NCBI RefSeq assembly: GCF_008033115.1
Contig: NZ_CP041203.1
Coordinates: 4,278,001 to 4,342,000 of the forward strand
DNA from: Cellulomonas sp. Y8
GTDB taxonomy: Bacteria > Actinomycetota > Actinomycetes > Actinomycetales > Cellulomonadaceae
Direction of reading: 5' to 3'
DNA: 64,000 nucleotides
In this document: positions 10,517 through 22,227 of the stretch, one piece after another
Layout: the number at the start of each line of letters is the position of its first letter
Numbering within the stretch: the first letter of the stretch is position 1
Translations under genes and position numbers: made by a program
The notes under the pieces: generated by a model
What the model saw: the letters and a program-made list of their open reading frames with translations, nothing else
Told to the model about the DNA's origin: nothing
Database searches by the model: none

Positions 10517-10963
10517 ATGGCGCTCGAGGTGCAGGTGGTGATCGACGCGCGCTCGCCCCGGGCGCTCGGCACGTTCTGGGCGTTCGCGCTCGGCTACGTC
10601 GAGGAGCCGCCACCGGCGGGCTTCGACTCGTGGGACGCGGCCCTCGACGCCTGGGGCTTCCCGCCGGAGGACCGGGACGTGGCCTACGCGGTCGTGGACC
10701 CCGCCGGCGCGGGCCCCCGGGTGTTCTTCCAGCGGGTGCCCGAGGGCAAGACGGTGAAGAACCGGGTGCACCTGGACGTGCGCTACTCGGCTGCCCAGGG
10801 CGTCGACCGCGAGGACCGCGCGGCCAAGCTCGCCGCGGCGATGGAGCACGCGGCAGCGCTCGTCCAGGTCGGCGCGACCGTGCTGCGCGAGGTCGACGAC
10901 CCGCGCGAGGGCGCCTGGGTGGTCATGGCCGACCCGGAGGGCAACGAGTTCTGCGTGACCTGA
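10517..10963 (+). CDS. VOC-family (glyoxalase-like) protein
   Basis: 148-residue protein of the vicinal oxygen chelate superfamily; substrate unknown. It has the typical pattern: VQVVIDARSPRALGTFWAFALGY at the N-terminus, a central RVFFQRVPEGKTVKNRVHLDV, and the end motif GAWVVMADPEGNEFCVT. Many actinobacterial relatives are annotated only as glyoxalase-like; resistance or isomerase roles cannot be told apart from sequence. Start ATG 10517 has GGAGGC nearby. Confidence 0.85.
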   Translation: MALEVQVVIDARSPRALGTFWAFALGYVEEPPPAGFDSWDAALDAWGFPPEDRDVAYAVVDPAGAGPRVFFQRVPEGKTVKNRVHLDVRYSAAQGVDREDRAAKLAAAMEHAAALVQVGATVLREVDDPREGAWVVMADPEGNEFCVT

Positions 10964-11062
10964 CCGCGCGCAGGGCGGTCCGAGGCGCGCGCCCTCATCA
11001 GGCGTGACCTGCGTCACGCCCCCGACCGGTGGCGCCGCGAGGTGCGCGTAGGACCCATGACC

Positions 11063-11068
11063 TATGCT
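11063..11068 (+). promoter_or_regulatory. -10 box upstream of the terC riboswitch
   Basis: TATGCT lies about 11-16 bases before the first conserved riboswitch bases, so the transcript would begin close to the aptamer 5' edge. Confidence 0.45.
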
Positions 11069-11078
11069 GGCGCACGCA

Positions 11079-11212
11079 GTGGAGGGGAGTATCCCGACAC
11101 GACGCCCCCGTCATCACGGTCGTCGACGACGCCGACCCGGGGCGTCGGCCCGTTCTACGGGTGGGAGAGACCTCCGGTACTCAGCCGTATCTTCAGCCGT
11201 CTGTACCGGAGG
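11079..11212 (+). promoter_or_regulatory. yybP-ykoY-type (manganese) riboswitch with translational expression platform
   Basis: The leader of the first terC gene carries the family landmarks: GGAGGGGAGTA at 11081-11091 as the 5' strand and GGGAGAGACCTCC at 11163-11175 as the 3' strand, closing by GGAGG/CCTCC. yybP-ykoY aptamers bind Mn2+ and commonly precede TerC/Alx or MntP-type genes. Downstream, CCTCCGGTAC (11171-11180) and GTACCGGAGG (11203-11212) form a perfect 10-bp stem that includes the ribosome site GGAGG. CCTCC can thus close the aptamer or bury the ribosome site, predicting an ON switch with metal. The family call rests on pattern memory, not a covariance search. Confidence 0.8.
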
Positions 11213-11220
11213 AATGCTCT

Positions 11221-12261
11221 ATGTCCGTGGACCTGTGGGTCTGGATCGCGACCGCCGTCGCGATCGTCGGGATGATCCTGTTCGACTTCTTCGCGCACGT
11301 CCGCACGCCGCACGCGCCGTCGTTCCGCGAGGCCGCGACCTGGTCCGCGATCTACGTGGGCCTGGCGATCGTGTTCGGTGTGGGGCTCGGCTTCGTCTGG
11401 GGCTGGGACCACGGGACGGAGTACTTCGCGGGGTACGTGACCGAGAAGAGCCTCTCGGTCGACAACCTGTTCGTCTTCCTCATCATCATGACGAAGTTCG
11501 CGGTGCCCCGGGAGTTCCAGCAGAAGGTGCTGCTGGTGGGCGTCGTGATCGCGCTGGTGCTGCGCACCGTGTTCATCCTGCTCGGTGCCGCGGCGATCGA
11601 GCAGTGGTCCTGGGTGTTCTACATCTTCGGCGCGTTCCTCGTGTACACCGGCGTGAAGCTGGCCAAGGAGAAGCACGACGACGACGAGCTGGCGCACGCC
11701 GGCGAGGAGAAGGACGGCGTCGCGGTCCGCCTGCTCAAGCGCGTGTTCCCGACGGTGGACGAGTACCACGGCGACCGCCTGACCACGAAGATCGACGGCA
11801 AGCGGTTCATCACCCCGATGCTCGTCGTCATGGTCGCGATCGGCGCCACCGACGTGCTGTTCGCGCTGGACTCGATCCCGGCGATCTACGGCCTGACGCA
11901 GGAGCCGTACATCGTGTTCACGGCGAACGCGTTCGCCCTGCTCGGCCTGCGCCAGCTGTACTTCCTCATCGGCGGGCTGCTGGAGCGCCTGGTGTACCTG
12001 AACAAGGGCCTGGCGTTCATCCTGGCGTTCATCGGCCTGAAGCTCGTCTTCCACGCGATGCACGTGAACGAGCTGCCGTTCATCAACGGCGGCGAGCACA
12101 TCGAGTGGGCCCCCGAGATCCCCACGTGGCTGTCGCTGCTCGTGATCCTGGGTACGCTCACCGTCGCGACCGTCGCGAGCCTGGCCAAGACCCGGCGCGA
12201 CCGGGACGCCGCTCCCGCCCTGACCGACGAGCAGGAGCCCGCCGCCACCAAGGAGCACTGA
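11221..12261 (+). CDS. TerC family integral membrane protein (Mn2+-linked, Alx-like)
   Basis: 346-residue multi-pass protein of the TerC/Alx family, linked to manganese export and metal homeostasis in other bacteria. About eight hydrophobic segments; family motifs include TEKSLSVDNLFVFLIIM, GATDVLFALDSIPAIYGLTQEPYIVF and FALLGLRQLYFLIGGLLERL with conserved acidic residues inside membrane segments. A charged loop (KEKHDDDELAHAGEEKDG) splits the two halves. ATG 11221 follows GGAGGA by seven bases, and that ribosome site is in the riboswitch stem. A paralogue follows after seven bases. Confidence 0.92.
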   Translation: MSVDLWVWIATAVAIVGMILFDFFAHVRTPHAPSFREAATWSAIYVGLAIVFGVGLGFVWGWDHGTEYFAGYVTEKSLSVDNLFVFLIIMTKFAVPREFQQKVLLVGVVIALVLRTVFILLGAAAIEQWSWVFYIFGAFLVYTGVKLAKEKHDDDELAHAGEEKDGVAVRLLKRVFPTVDEYHGDRLTTKIDGKRFITPMLVVMVAIGATDVLFALDSIPAIYGLTQEPYIVFTANAFALLGLRQLYFLIGGLLERLVYLNKGLAFILAFIGLKLVFHAMHVNELPFINGGEHIEWAPEIPTWLSLLVILGTLTVATVASLAKTRRDRDAAPALTDEQEPAATKEH

Positions 12262-12268
12262 CCCGCGC

Positions 12269-13321
12269 ATGGACGTCTCCCCGCTCGTCTGGGTCGTGTC
12301 CCTCGGCCTCGCCGCCGCCGTCCTCATCGTGGACGTGGCGGTGGTGGGCCGCAGGCCGCACATCCCGACGACGGCGGAGTGCCTGCGGTACCTCGGGGTG
12401 TACGTCGGGCTGGCGCTCGTGTTCGCCGTGGTCGTCGCCCTCGTGTGGGGCGGCGGCCCGGCGGGCGAGTTCGTCGCCGGCTGGCTGACGGAGTACTCGC
12501 TGTCGGTCGACAACCTGTTCGTGTTCCTGCTGATCATGAGCCGGTTCGCCGTGCCGCGGCAGTACCAGCAGACGGCCCTGCTGATCGGCATCATCCTGGC
12601 GCTGGTGTTCCGCGGGGTGTTCATCGGGATCGGCGCGGCGGCGATCGCGTCGTTCTCCTGGGTGTTCTACCTGTTCGGCGCGTTCCTGGTGTGGACGGCC
12701 GTGAAGGTCGCCCGCGAGGGCGTGGGGGAGGACGCGGACGAGGCGGCGGAGGACTACAAGGCGCCGGCGCTCGTGCGCGTGGTCCAGAGGTTCCTGCCGA
12801 CGACCGACGGGTACGACGGCGTCCGGCTGACCGCGAAGGTCGACGGCCGCCGGCACGTGACGCCGATGCTGCTCGTGCTGGTGGCGATCGGGGCGACGGA
12901 CCTGCTGTTCGCGTTCGACTCGATCCCCGCGGTGTTCGGCCTGACCCAGGAGCCGTACCTGGTGCTGATGGCCAACGTGTTCGCGCTGATGGGCCTGCGG
13001 CAGCTGTACTTCCTGCTCGGCGGCCTGCTGACCCGGCTGCGCTACCTCAACATCGGCCTGGGCGTGCTGCTCGGGTTCATCGGGGTGAAGCTCGTGCTCC
13101 AGGCGCTGCACGAGAACACGCTGCCGTTCGTCAACGGCGGCGAGCCGGTCGGCTGGGCGCCGGAGCTGCCGTCCTGGGTGTCGCTCGCGGTGATCGTGGT
13201 GACGCTGGGGCTGACGGCGGTGACGAGCATCGCGGCGTCGCGCCGGGACGAGCGCCGGGCCGCCGCGGCGGCACCCGCCGGGCGCACGGCGGACGCCGAG
13301 GACGCCGACCGTCGGGCCTGA
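12269..13321 (+). CDS. Second TerC family membrane protein (tandem paralogue)
   Basis: 350-residue paralogue of the preceding gene, sharing LTEYSLSVDNLFVFLLIM, GATDLLFAFDSIPAVFGLTQEPYLVL and LMGLRQLYFLLGGLLTRLRYLN, with the same topology and a shorter acidic central loop (EGVGEDADEAAED). It starts seven bases after the first terC stop, so it almost certainly shares the riboswitch-controlled transcript. The C-terminal tail is Ala/Arg-rich and unique to this copy. The pair looks like a tandem duplication followed by divergence. Confidence 0.9.
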   Translation: MDVSPLVWVVSLGLAAAVLIVDVAVVGRRPHIPTTAECLRYLGVYVGLALVFAVVVALVWGGGPAGEFVAGWLTEYSLSVDNLFVFLLIMSRFAVPRQYQQTALLIGIILALVFRGVFIGIGAAAIASFSWVFYLFGAFLVWTAVKVAREGVGEDADEAAEDYKAPALVRVVQRFLPTTDGYDGVRLTAKVDGRRHVTPMLLVLVAIGATDLLFAFDSIPAVFGLTQEPYLVLMANVFALMGLRQLYFLLGGLLTRLRYLNIGLGVLLGFIGVKLVLQALHENTLPFVNGGEPVGWAPELPSWVSLAVIVVTLGLTAVTSIAASRRDERRAAAAAPAGRTADAEDADRRA

Positions 13322-13333
13322 CCGTCCCGGCCG

Positions 13334-13627
13334 TCAGGCGCCGGACGGGGCCCAGGGCCCGAGGATCAGGTTCCACGCCCGGATCTCGACGTCGGCGATG
13401 ACGCCGGCCCGCGCGAACGGGTCGTCGGCGAGCAGCACCTCGAGGGCGGCGCGGTCGGTGGTCTCGAAGACGAGCAGCGCCCCGGGCGCGCCGTCGGTGA
13501 ACGGGCCGGACCCGCGCAGCAGGCCGCGGTCGGCGAGGCCGCGCAGGTAGGCGCGGTGCTCGGGGCGGACCTCGTCCTGCAGGTCGGCGCGCTGGTCGTA
13601 CGTGTACCGGACGGCGAAGGTGGCCAT
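13334..13627 (-). CDS. YciI-like protein
   Basis: 97-residue ferredoxin-like protein of the YciI/DGPF (YCII) family. It starts MATFAVRYTYDQRADLQDEVRPEHRAYLRGLADRGLLRGSG; the conserved His of RPEHRAYL and Asp of FTDGAPGALLVFE are in place, and the end DDPFARAGVIADVEIRAWNLI is typical. Function in the family is largely unknown. It is convergent with terC2, 12 bases between stops. CAGGAT six bases before the ATG may be a leaderless -10. Confidence 0.88.
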   Translation of the reverse strand: MATFAVRYTYDQRADLQDEVRPEHRAYLRGLADRGLLRGSGPFTDGAPGALLVFETTDRAALEVLLADDPFARAGVIADVEIRAWNLILGPWAPSGA

Positions 13628-13719
13628 GCCGCCATCCTGCCGCACCGAGCGCGGCCCCGGCGCTGCGCGGCCCGCCGACCCGGCCACCCGGCCCGGACGG
13701 CGGTGGCAGAGTGGACGGC

Positions 13720-14889
13720 ATGACCCGCACCGCGGCACCGCGCACCCTGCTGACCGACGACCTGCTGGCCCGCGCGGCGGAGCGCGCGCCGGTGCACGAC
13801 CGGGAGAACACGTTCCCGCACGCGGACCTGGACGACCTGCGCGAGGCCGGGTATCTGCGGGCGTTCGTGCCGGAGGCGCTGGGCGGCGCCGGGCTGACGC
13901 TCGAGGAGGTCGCACGGGAGCAGGTCCGGCTGGCGGGCGCGGCACCCGCGACGGCGCTGTCGGTGAACATGCACCTGGTGGTGACCGGGATGGCCGCGGT
14001 GCTGGCGGCGGGCGGCGACGACTCTCTGGAGTTCGTGCTGCGTGACGCGGCGGCGGGGGAGGTGTTCGCGTTCGGGAACTCCGAGGCCGGGAACGACCTC
14101 GTCATGTTCGCCTCGCGCACCCGTGCGGAGCGGCAGCCGGACGGCGGCTACCGGTTCCACGGGACGAAGATCTTCACCTCGCTGTCCCCGGTGTGGACGC
14201 GGCTCGCGACGTTCGGCCTGGACGAGGACCACCCGGACGGCCCCCGCCTGGTGCACGGGGTGGTGTCCCGGGCGGACGGCGGGATCGAGACGAAGGACGA
14301 CTGGGACACGCTCGGCATGCGGGCGACCCAGTCCTGCACGACGGTGCTCGACGGGGCGTACGCGGCACCGGGCCGGGTGTTCCGCGCGCTGCCGCCCGGC
14401 CCGAGCGCCGACCCGTACGTCCTCGCGCTGTTCCAGGTGTTCGAGATCCTGCTGGCCGCGGTGTACACCGGCATCGGCCGGCGGGCGCTGGAGCTCGCGG
14501 TGGCGGCCGCGCACCGGCGGACGTCGATGAAGAACGACGGCCGGAGCTACGCGCAGGACCCGGACATCCGGTGGCGCGTCGCGGACGCCGCGATCGCCCA
14601 GGACGGGATCGAGCCGCAGGTGTGGGCGCTGGCCCGGGACGTCGACGAGGCGGTGGACCACGGGGCCCTGTGGTTCGCGAAGGTGGTCGGCCTCAAGGTG
14701 CGCGCCACGGAGACGGCCCGGGAGGTCGTGGACCGGGCGATCCGGGTGTCGGGCGGTGGGTCGTACTTCTCCCGGAGCGAGCTGGGCCGGCTGTACCGGG
14801 ACGTCCTCGCCGGGCTGTTCCACCCGTCCGACGACGAGTCGGCGCACGGCACGGTCGCGAACGCGTGGCTGGGGCCGGTCGACCGCTGA
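13720..14889 (+). CDS. Acyl-CoA dehydrogenase family protein
   Basis: 389-residue FAD-dependent dehydrogenase of the acyl-CoA dehydrogenase superfamily. N-terminal helical domain (DRENTFPHADLDDLREAGYLRAFVPEALGGAGLTLEE), beta domain (YRFHGTKIFTSLSPVWTRLATFG) and C-terminal helical domain (FQVFEILLAAVYTGIGRRALELAVAAA). The FGNSEAGND segment corresponds to the flavin-contact loop but departs from the usual TEP-x-x-GSD of beta-oxidation enzymes, so it may be an oxidoreductase of another pathway. ATG 13720 is preferred; GTG 13711 is in frame. It stands alone, ending at a strong terminator shared with the next gene. Confidence 0.85.
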   Translation: MTRTAAPRTLLTDDLLARAAERAPVHDRENTFPHADLDDLREAGYLRAFVPEALGGAGLTLEEVAREQVRLAGAAPATALSVNMHLVVTGMAAVLAAGGDDSLEFVLRDAAAGEVFAFGNSEAGNDLVMFASRTRAERQPDGGYRFHGTKIFTSLSPVWTRLATFGLDEDHPDGPRLVHGVVSRADGGIETKDDWDTLGMRATQSCTTVLDGAYAAPGRVFRALPPGPSADPYVLALFQVFEILLAAVYTGIGRRALELAVAAAHRRTSMKNDGRSYAQDPDIRWRVADAAIAQDGIEPQVWALARDVDEAVDHGALWFAKVVGLKVRATETAREVVDRAIRVSGGGSYFSRSELGRLYRDVLAGLFHPSDDESAHGTVANAWLGPVDR

Positions 14890-14951
14890 CACCCGCGGCT
14901 CGCGGGCACGACGACGCGCCGCACGCCCCGGGACGCACGACGGCCCGCGGA

Positions 14952-14994
14952 CGCACGACGGCCCCGGGGCGAGCTGCCCCGGGGCCGTCGTGCG
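14952..14994. terminator. Bidirectional terminator between acyl-CoA dehydrogenase and DUF4190 genes
   Basis: A perfect 19-bp stem: arm 14952-14970, loop GAGCT, arm 14976-14994, placed between two converging genes. There is no T tract, as is common in high-GC actinobacteria. Two partial copies of the arm start (GCACGACGGCCC) precede it at about 14934-14960. Confidence 0.85.
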
Positions 14995-15007
14995 CAGGCG
15001 GCAGGCG

Positions 15008-16465
15008 TCAGCCGCCGATCTCGCTCTCGCAGCTGATCGCGTACTCGACGCGGTTGCCGCAGGTCGAGCCGAACGACTCGTACTCCGTGCCGAGGTCGGA
15101 CGCCCAGTACAGGTCGTCGCACGCGGTGCCGCTGCCGCCCTGGCAGGCGTCCCACAGGGCGTCGAGCTCGGGGTCGTCGCCGTAGGCCTGCGCGCCGGTG
15201 CTGCTCCCGAGGTCGGTGCCCTCGTCCGTGCCCTCGTCGGTGCCGTCGGTCGCGCCGGAGTCGCAGTAGCTGCTGCCGTCGGTGGTCCCGCCGCAGGTCC
15301 GGCCGAACTCCTCGTACTCCGAGCCGGAGGGCGCCGTGGACCACAGGGAGTCGCACGCGGCGAGGTCGCCGGACGCGCAGCCGTCCCACAGGCCGTCGAG
15401 CTCGGCGTCGTCGCCGTAGGCCCACCGGGTCGGGTCGACGGAGGTGCACAGGGTGCTGCCGTCGGTGCGCCCGCCGCAGGTGTTCCCGAACTCCTCGTCG
15501 TCCGAGCCGGACGACGAGTCGAAGTACAGGTCGTCGCACGCCTCCATGTCGCCGGAGGCGCAGGAGGACCGCAGGTCGGCCATGCGGTTGTTGTGCGAGG
15601 CGATCGCGGCGCCGACGGTCACGCCGATGACGACCCAGCTGAGCACGCCCAGACCACCGAGGACGAGGCCGGCGATGGCGAGGCCGCGGCCCTGCGTGCC
15701 GTCCCGCTTCGTGCGGCGCAGGCCGAGGATGCCGAGCACGATCGCCACCACGCCGGTCCCGAGGATGCCGGTGACGAGGGCGGCGATGGACACGCCGTCG
15801 GTCCGCGGCGCCTGCTGGTACTGGTTCGGCGAGTACGGGGCCTGGGGGTAGCCGCCGCCCGGGTAGCCACCGCCCGGCGCCGGGTAGCCGCCGCCTGACG
15901 CGGGGTAGCCGCCACCGGGTGCCGGGTAGCCGCCGCCCGTGCCGGGGTAGCCCGCACCCGGGGCCGGGTACCCGGCGCCCGGCTGCTGCGCCTGGTCGCC
16001 GCCCGGCTGCGCGGACGCGCCGCCCTGCCCGGGGTAGCCGGGCGTCGGGTAGCCGCCCTCCTGCGGGGTGGAGCCCTGCCCTGCACCGGGGGCGGCGTAC
16101 GGCGAGGACGCCGGGTACGCGGCGGTCGGCGCGTCGGAGCCGGGCGCGCCCGACGTCGGGTACGCGGCCGTCGGCGTGTCCTGGCCCGGGGCACCGTACG
16201 GGGAGGCCGTGGGGTACGCCGCGGTGGGCGTGGTCGGGTACGCCGCGGTGGGGGCGTCGGAGCCGGACGTCGGCGGGGTGGGCCACGACGGGGCGGCCTC
16301 GTAGCCGGAGGGTGCGGGGCCGGAGGCCGGGGTGGCCTCGTAGCCCGAGGGCGCGGGGGCGGCGGGCCGCTCGGCGCCGCTGCCCGGCGTGGGCCAGGCG
16401 CTGCTGCCGGGCTGCTGCTCGGGCTGCTGCCCGGGTTCCGGCGTGGCACTGCCGTCGTTCGACAT
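15008..16465 (-). CDS. DUF4190-like Pro/Gly/Tyr-rich membrane protein with Cys-repeat C-terminus
   Basis: 485-residue protein in three parts. Residues 1 to about 215 are low-complexity Pro/Gly/Ala/Tyr repeats (PTAAYPT, GGGYPAPGGGYP), presumably disordered and cytoplasmic. Residues about 220-290 hold two membrane helices of the DUF4190 type (SIAALVTGILGTGVVAIVLG; LAIAGLVLGGLGVLSWVV). The last ~195 residues contain three repeats of the form L-x5-C-x2-G-x3-A-C-D-x-L-(Y/W), each ending E-F-G-x-T-C-G, probably disulfide-bonded outside the cell. ATG 16465 has AGGAGCGAGAGG upstream. Function unknown. Confidence 0.85.
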   Translation of the reverse strand: MSNDGSATPEPGQQPEQQPGSSAWPTPGSGAERPAAPAPSGYEATPASGPAPSGYEAAPSWPTPPTSGSDAPTAAYPTTPTAAYPTASPYGAPGQDTPTAAYPTSGAPGSDAPTAAYPASSPYAAPGAGQGSTPQEGGYPTPGYPGQGGASAQPGGDQAQQPGAGYPAPGAGYPGTGGGYPAPGGGYPASGGGYPAPGGGYPGGGYPQAPYSPNQYQQAPRTDGVSIAALVTGILGTGVVAIVLGILGLRRTKRDGTQGRGLAIAGLVLGGLGVLSWVVIGVTVGAAIASHNNRMADLRSSCASGDMEACDDLYFDSSSGSDDEEFGNTCGGRTDGSTLCTSVDPTRWAYGDDAELDGLWDGCASGDLAACDSLWSTAPSGSEYEEFGRTCGGTTDGSSYCDSGATDGTDEGTDEGTDLGSSTGAQAYGDDPELDALWDACQGGSGTACDDLYWASDLGTEYESFGSTCGNRVEYAISCESEIGG

Positions 16466-16606
16466 GGACGTCCTCTCGCTCCTTGTGACGGACCTGTGCG
16501 TCACTATGGCAGACGGCCTTCTCACCAGGGCGGCGGCGTCCACGTCCGACATGTCCTGTTCACCCGCGGGCGCGGCCGGGCACGCCGGGATCACCCGGAC
16601 GTCGGG

Positions 16607-17359
16607 TCACCAGCCCCGCGCGCGCCACTCCGCCAGGTGCGGCCGCTCGGCCCCGAGCGTGGTGTCCCGACCGTGCCCGGGGTAGACCCAGGTGTCGTCG
16701 CGGAACCGCCCGAACACCCGGTCCTCGAGGTCGGCCATGAGCGCGCCGAACGCCGCCGGGTCGGTGGTACGGCCGGGCCCGCCGGGGAACAGGGAGTCGC
16801 CGGTGAGCAGGTGGACGCGGCCCGGGACGGCGTCGGGCGCGCGGGCGTCGTCGGGCTCCCGGTAGGCGAGCGCGATCGCGCCGGGCGAGTGCCCGCGCAG
16901 CGCGACCACCTCGAGCCGGAGGGCGCCCACCTCGAGGACGTCGCCGTGCGCGAGCGCGCGCGGCACGGTGGTGCCGGCGGCCTCGGCCACGGCGTCCGCG
17001 TCGGCGGCCCCGGCGGCGTGGTCGGCGCCCGTCGCGGCGAGGACCCCGGCGAGGGCGCCGAGGTGGTCCCGGTGCCGGTGGGTCGTGACGACGAGCACGA
17101 GGGGCCCGGCGGGCGCCTCGCCCGGCACCCCGGCGCGGGCCAGGTCGAGCAGCCGGTCCGGCTCCGCGGCCGCGTCGACGAGCAGCCGCGCTCCGGTGCG
17201 CCGGCAGGCGAGCACGTACGCCTCGTTGTCCATCGGCCCGACGGACAGCTTGCGCAGCACGACCTCGTCGAGCACCCGGACGGCCGCCGGCCCTCCCGGC
17301 ACGACGTCCCCGGTGTACCCGGCTCCCGCGACGTCCCCGACGGCCGCGCCCCCGCTCAC
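16607..17359 (-). CDS. Metallo-beta-lactamase fold hydrolase (glyoxalase II-like)
   Basis: 250-residue MBL-fold hydrolase. The metal site is complete: THRHRDHLG (H-x-H-x-D-H), [19 protein letters not shown] and [18 protein letters not shown], the last two typical of glyoxalase II-like and persulfide dioxygenase-like proteins. The start is GTG 17359, which overlaps the upstream GH15 stop as GTGA; the much longer open frame upstream is a shadow of the GH15 gene. Substrate unknown; translation is coupled to the GH15 enzyme. Confidence 0.87.
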   Translation of the reverse strand: MSGGAAVGDVAGAGYTGDVVPGGPAAVRVLDEVVLRKLSVGPMDNEAYVLACRRTGARLLVDAAAEPDRLLDLARAGVPGEAPAGPLVLVVTTHRHRDHLGALAGVLAATGADHAAGAADADAVAEAAGTTVPRALAHGDVLEVGALRLEVVALRGHSPGAIALAYREPDDARAPDAVPGRVHLLTGDSLFPGGPGRTTDPAAFGALMADLEDRVFGRFRDDTWVYPGHGRDTTLGAERPHLAEWRARGW

Positions 17360-19260
17360 GGCCGCCCCACCGCCTCGCCCCGCGGCTCCGGCGCCCCGCC
17401 GCGGCCGAGCGCCTCGTCGTGGCTGTGCACCGCCCGCACGAGGGCCAGGTGCGACAGCGCCTGCGGCACGTTGCCGATCATCCGCCCGGTCGCGGGGTCG
17501 TACTCCTCGGCGAGCAGCCCGACGTCGGTGCGCAGGCCGTCGAGGACGTCGAGGACGGCGGTGGCCCCGTCGACGTCGCCCTGCCGGGCGAGCGCGTCGG
17601 CGAGCCAGCCCGAGCACGCGAGGAACGGGTGCTCGGAGCCGCGCAGCCCGTCGTCGGTGCGGTCGGTGCGGTACCGCAGCAGCAGGCCGGGTGCGACCTC
17701 GAGCTCGGCCCGCACAGCGGCCACGGTGCCGACGAGCCGAGGGTCGTCGGCAGGCAGGAAGCCCACGAGGACGAGCTGGAGCAGGGCCGCGTCGGTGTGG
17801 GTGGCGCCGTAGTGCTGCACGAAGGTGTTCCGCTCCGCGTCCCAGGCGTGCGCGAGGACGTCGGCGTGCACGGCGTCCCGCTCCCGGCGCCACCGCTCGA
17901 CGGGGCCGGGCAGGCCCTGCTCCTCGACGGCGCGGACCGCCCGGTCGAGCGCGACCCAGGCCATCACCTTGGAGTGCGTGAAGTGCCGGGGGTCGCCGCG
18001 CACTTCCCAGATCCCGCTGTCGGGACGGCGCCACGTCCGGCAGAGGTGCTCGACCAGGTGGGACTGCAGCGACCAGGAGTCGTCGCCCTCGGTCACGCCC
18101 GAGGTCCGGGCGAGGTGGAGCGCCGCCATGACCTCCCCGAGGACGTCGTTCTGCACCTGCCCGACGGCGGCGTTGCCCACGCGGACGGGCCGCGAGCCGG
18201 CGTAGCCGGGCAGGTGGTCGAGGGTGCGCTCGGTGAGCTCCCGCGAGCCGTCGACGCCGTACATGATCTGCACCTGCGCGGGGTCGCCGGCGACGGCGCG
18301 GAGCAGCCACTGGCGCCAGGCCTGGGCCTCGTGCCGGTAGCCGTGCTCCAGCAGGGCCTCGAGGGTCATGGCGGCGTCCCGGAGCCAGCAGTACCGGTAG
18401 TCCCAGTTCCGCTCGCCGCCCGGGTCCTCGGGGAGCGAGGTTGTCGCTGCCGCGACGATGCCCCCGGTCTCGGAGTCGGTGAGCAGCCGGAGCACGAGCA
18501 GGGACCGGACGACGGCGTCCCGGTAGGTGCCGCGGTACCGGGCCGACCGGGCCCAGTGCGCCCACTGGTGCTCGGTCGCCTCGACGCGGTGCGCGAGCCG
18601 GGGCGCGCGGGGCACGGGCTTCCAGGACGGCACCCAGGTGAGGGAGAGGCCGACGCTCCCGCCCTCCGCGAGCGTGAACTCGTCGGCGTGCCCGCGGTGG
18701 GGACCACCGCCGGGGCGGGGGAGCCGGTCGCCGCGCAGCACGAGGCTGTCCGGACCGGCGACGGCGCGGATGACCTCGGCGCCGTCGGGGTCGGTCACGC
18801 GGTGCACCCAGGGCACCACGGCGCCGTAGCCGAACCGCACGACCCACTCGTGCCGCAGCCGCACGGACCCGCGGGTGACCGTGACCCGCCGGACGAGGTC
18901 GCACCGGCCGTCGCCGAGCGGCATGGCGTCGAGCAGCACGGCCGTCCCGGTGGGCGTCTCGAACGTCGTCTCGAGCACGAACGAGTCGTCGAGGTACCGG
19001 CGCGTGACGCGGGTGGCGTCGGGCGCGGTCAGCAGCCAGCGGCCGTGCTCCGGGCCGCCGAGGAGCGCGGCGAAGCACGCGGGGGAGTCGAAGCGTGGCG
19101 GGCACAGCCAGTCGACCGAGCCGGTGCGCGACACGAGGGCGGCGGTCCGGCCGTCGCCGAGCACGGCGTACTCGCCGATGGGCGTCGGGGTCGTGGGCGC
19201 GGGGCCCGTCCCGGGGGTGGGGTCCGTCACGACGGCGCGGTCGGTCACGGTCCTCATCAT
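17356..19260 (-). CDS. Glycoside hydrolase family 15 protein (glucoamylase or trehalase type)
   Basis: 634-residue protein with the GH15 architecture. The N-terminal beta-sandwich starts [42 protein letters not shown]; the (alpha/alpha)6 catalytic domain has [57 protein letters not shown] and the acidic LAEEYDP that supplies a catalytic Glu. There is no signal peptide, so it is likely cytoplasmic. In actinobacteria this subfamily includes trehalases as well as glucoamylases and sequence alone does not decide. Start ATG 19260 or the adjacent ATG 19257. Confidence 0.9.
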   Translation of the reverse strand: MMRTVTDRAVVTDPTPGTGPAPTTPTPIGEYAVLGDGRTAALVSRTGSVDWLCPPRFDSPACFAALLGGPEHGRWLLTAPDATRVTRRYLDDSFVLETTFETPTGTAVLLDAMPLGDGRCDLVRRVTVTRGSVRLRHEWVVRFGYGAVVPWVHRVTDPDGAEVIRAVAGPDSLVLRGDRLPRPGGGPHRGHADEFTLAEGGSVGLSLTWVPSWKPVPRAPRLAHRVEATEHQWAHWARSARYRGTYRDAVVRSLLVLRLLTDSETGGIVAAATTSLPEDPGGERNWDYRYCWLRDAAMTLEALLEHGYRHEAQAWRQWLLRAVAGDPAQVQIMYGVDGSRELTERTLDHLPGYAGSRPVRVGNAAVGQVQNDVLGEVMAALHLARTSGVTEGDDSWSLQSHLVEHLCRTWRRPDSGIWEVRGDPRHFTHSKVMAWVALDRAVRAVEEQGLPGPVERWRRERDAVHADVLAHAWDAERNTFVQHYGATHTDAALLQLVLVGFLPADDPRLVGTVAAVRAELEVAPGLLLRYRTDRTDDGLRGSEHPFLACSGWLADALARQGDVDGATAVLDVLDGLRTDVGLLAEEYDPATGRMIGNVPQALSHLALVRAVHSHDEALGRGGAPEPRGEAVGRP

Positions 19261-19305
19261 GCGCCGACCAGGGGCGACGGCGCAGGTCGGGCAGCCTTTA
19301 CGGTT

Positions 19306-19319
19306 CGAACACATGTGCG
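19306..19319 (+). promoter_or_regulatory. LexA (SOS) box in front of uvrA
   Basis: CGAACACATGTGCG matches the Gram-positive LexA consensus CGAAC-N4-GTTCG with one mismatch (G for T in the right half). It lies 19-32 bases before the uvrA -10 box, overlapping the expected -35, so LexA binding would block initiation. uvrA is a classic SOS gene. Confidence 0.7.
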
Positions 19320-19337
19320 CATGTCGGTGGTCCGCCG

Positions 19338-19343
19338 TAGCAT
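19338..19343 (+). promoter_or_regulatory. -10 box for leaderless uvrA transcript
   Basis: TAGCAT seven bases before GTG 19351. It helps choose the GTG over in-frame ATGs at 19321 and 19342, which would lie inside the promoter. Confidence 0.5.
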
Positions 19344-19350
19344 GCTGCGC

Positions 19351-22215
<2,865 letters not shown>

Positions 22216-22227
22216 GCCGCCCGGGCG

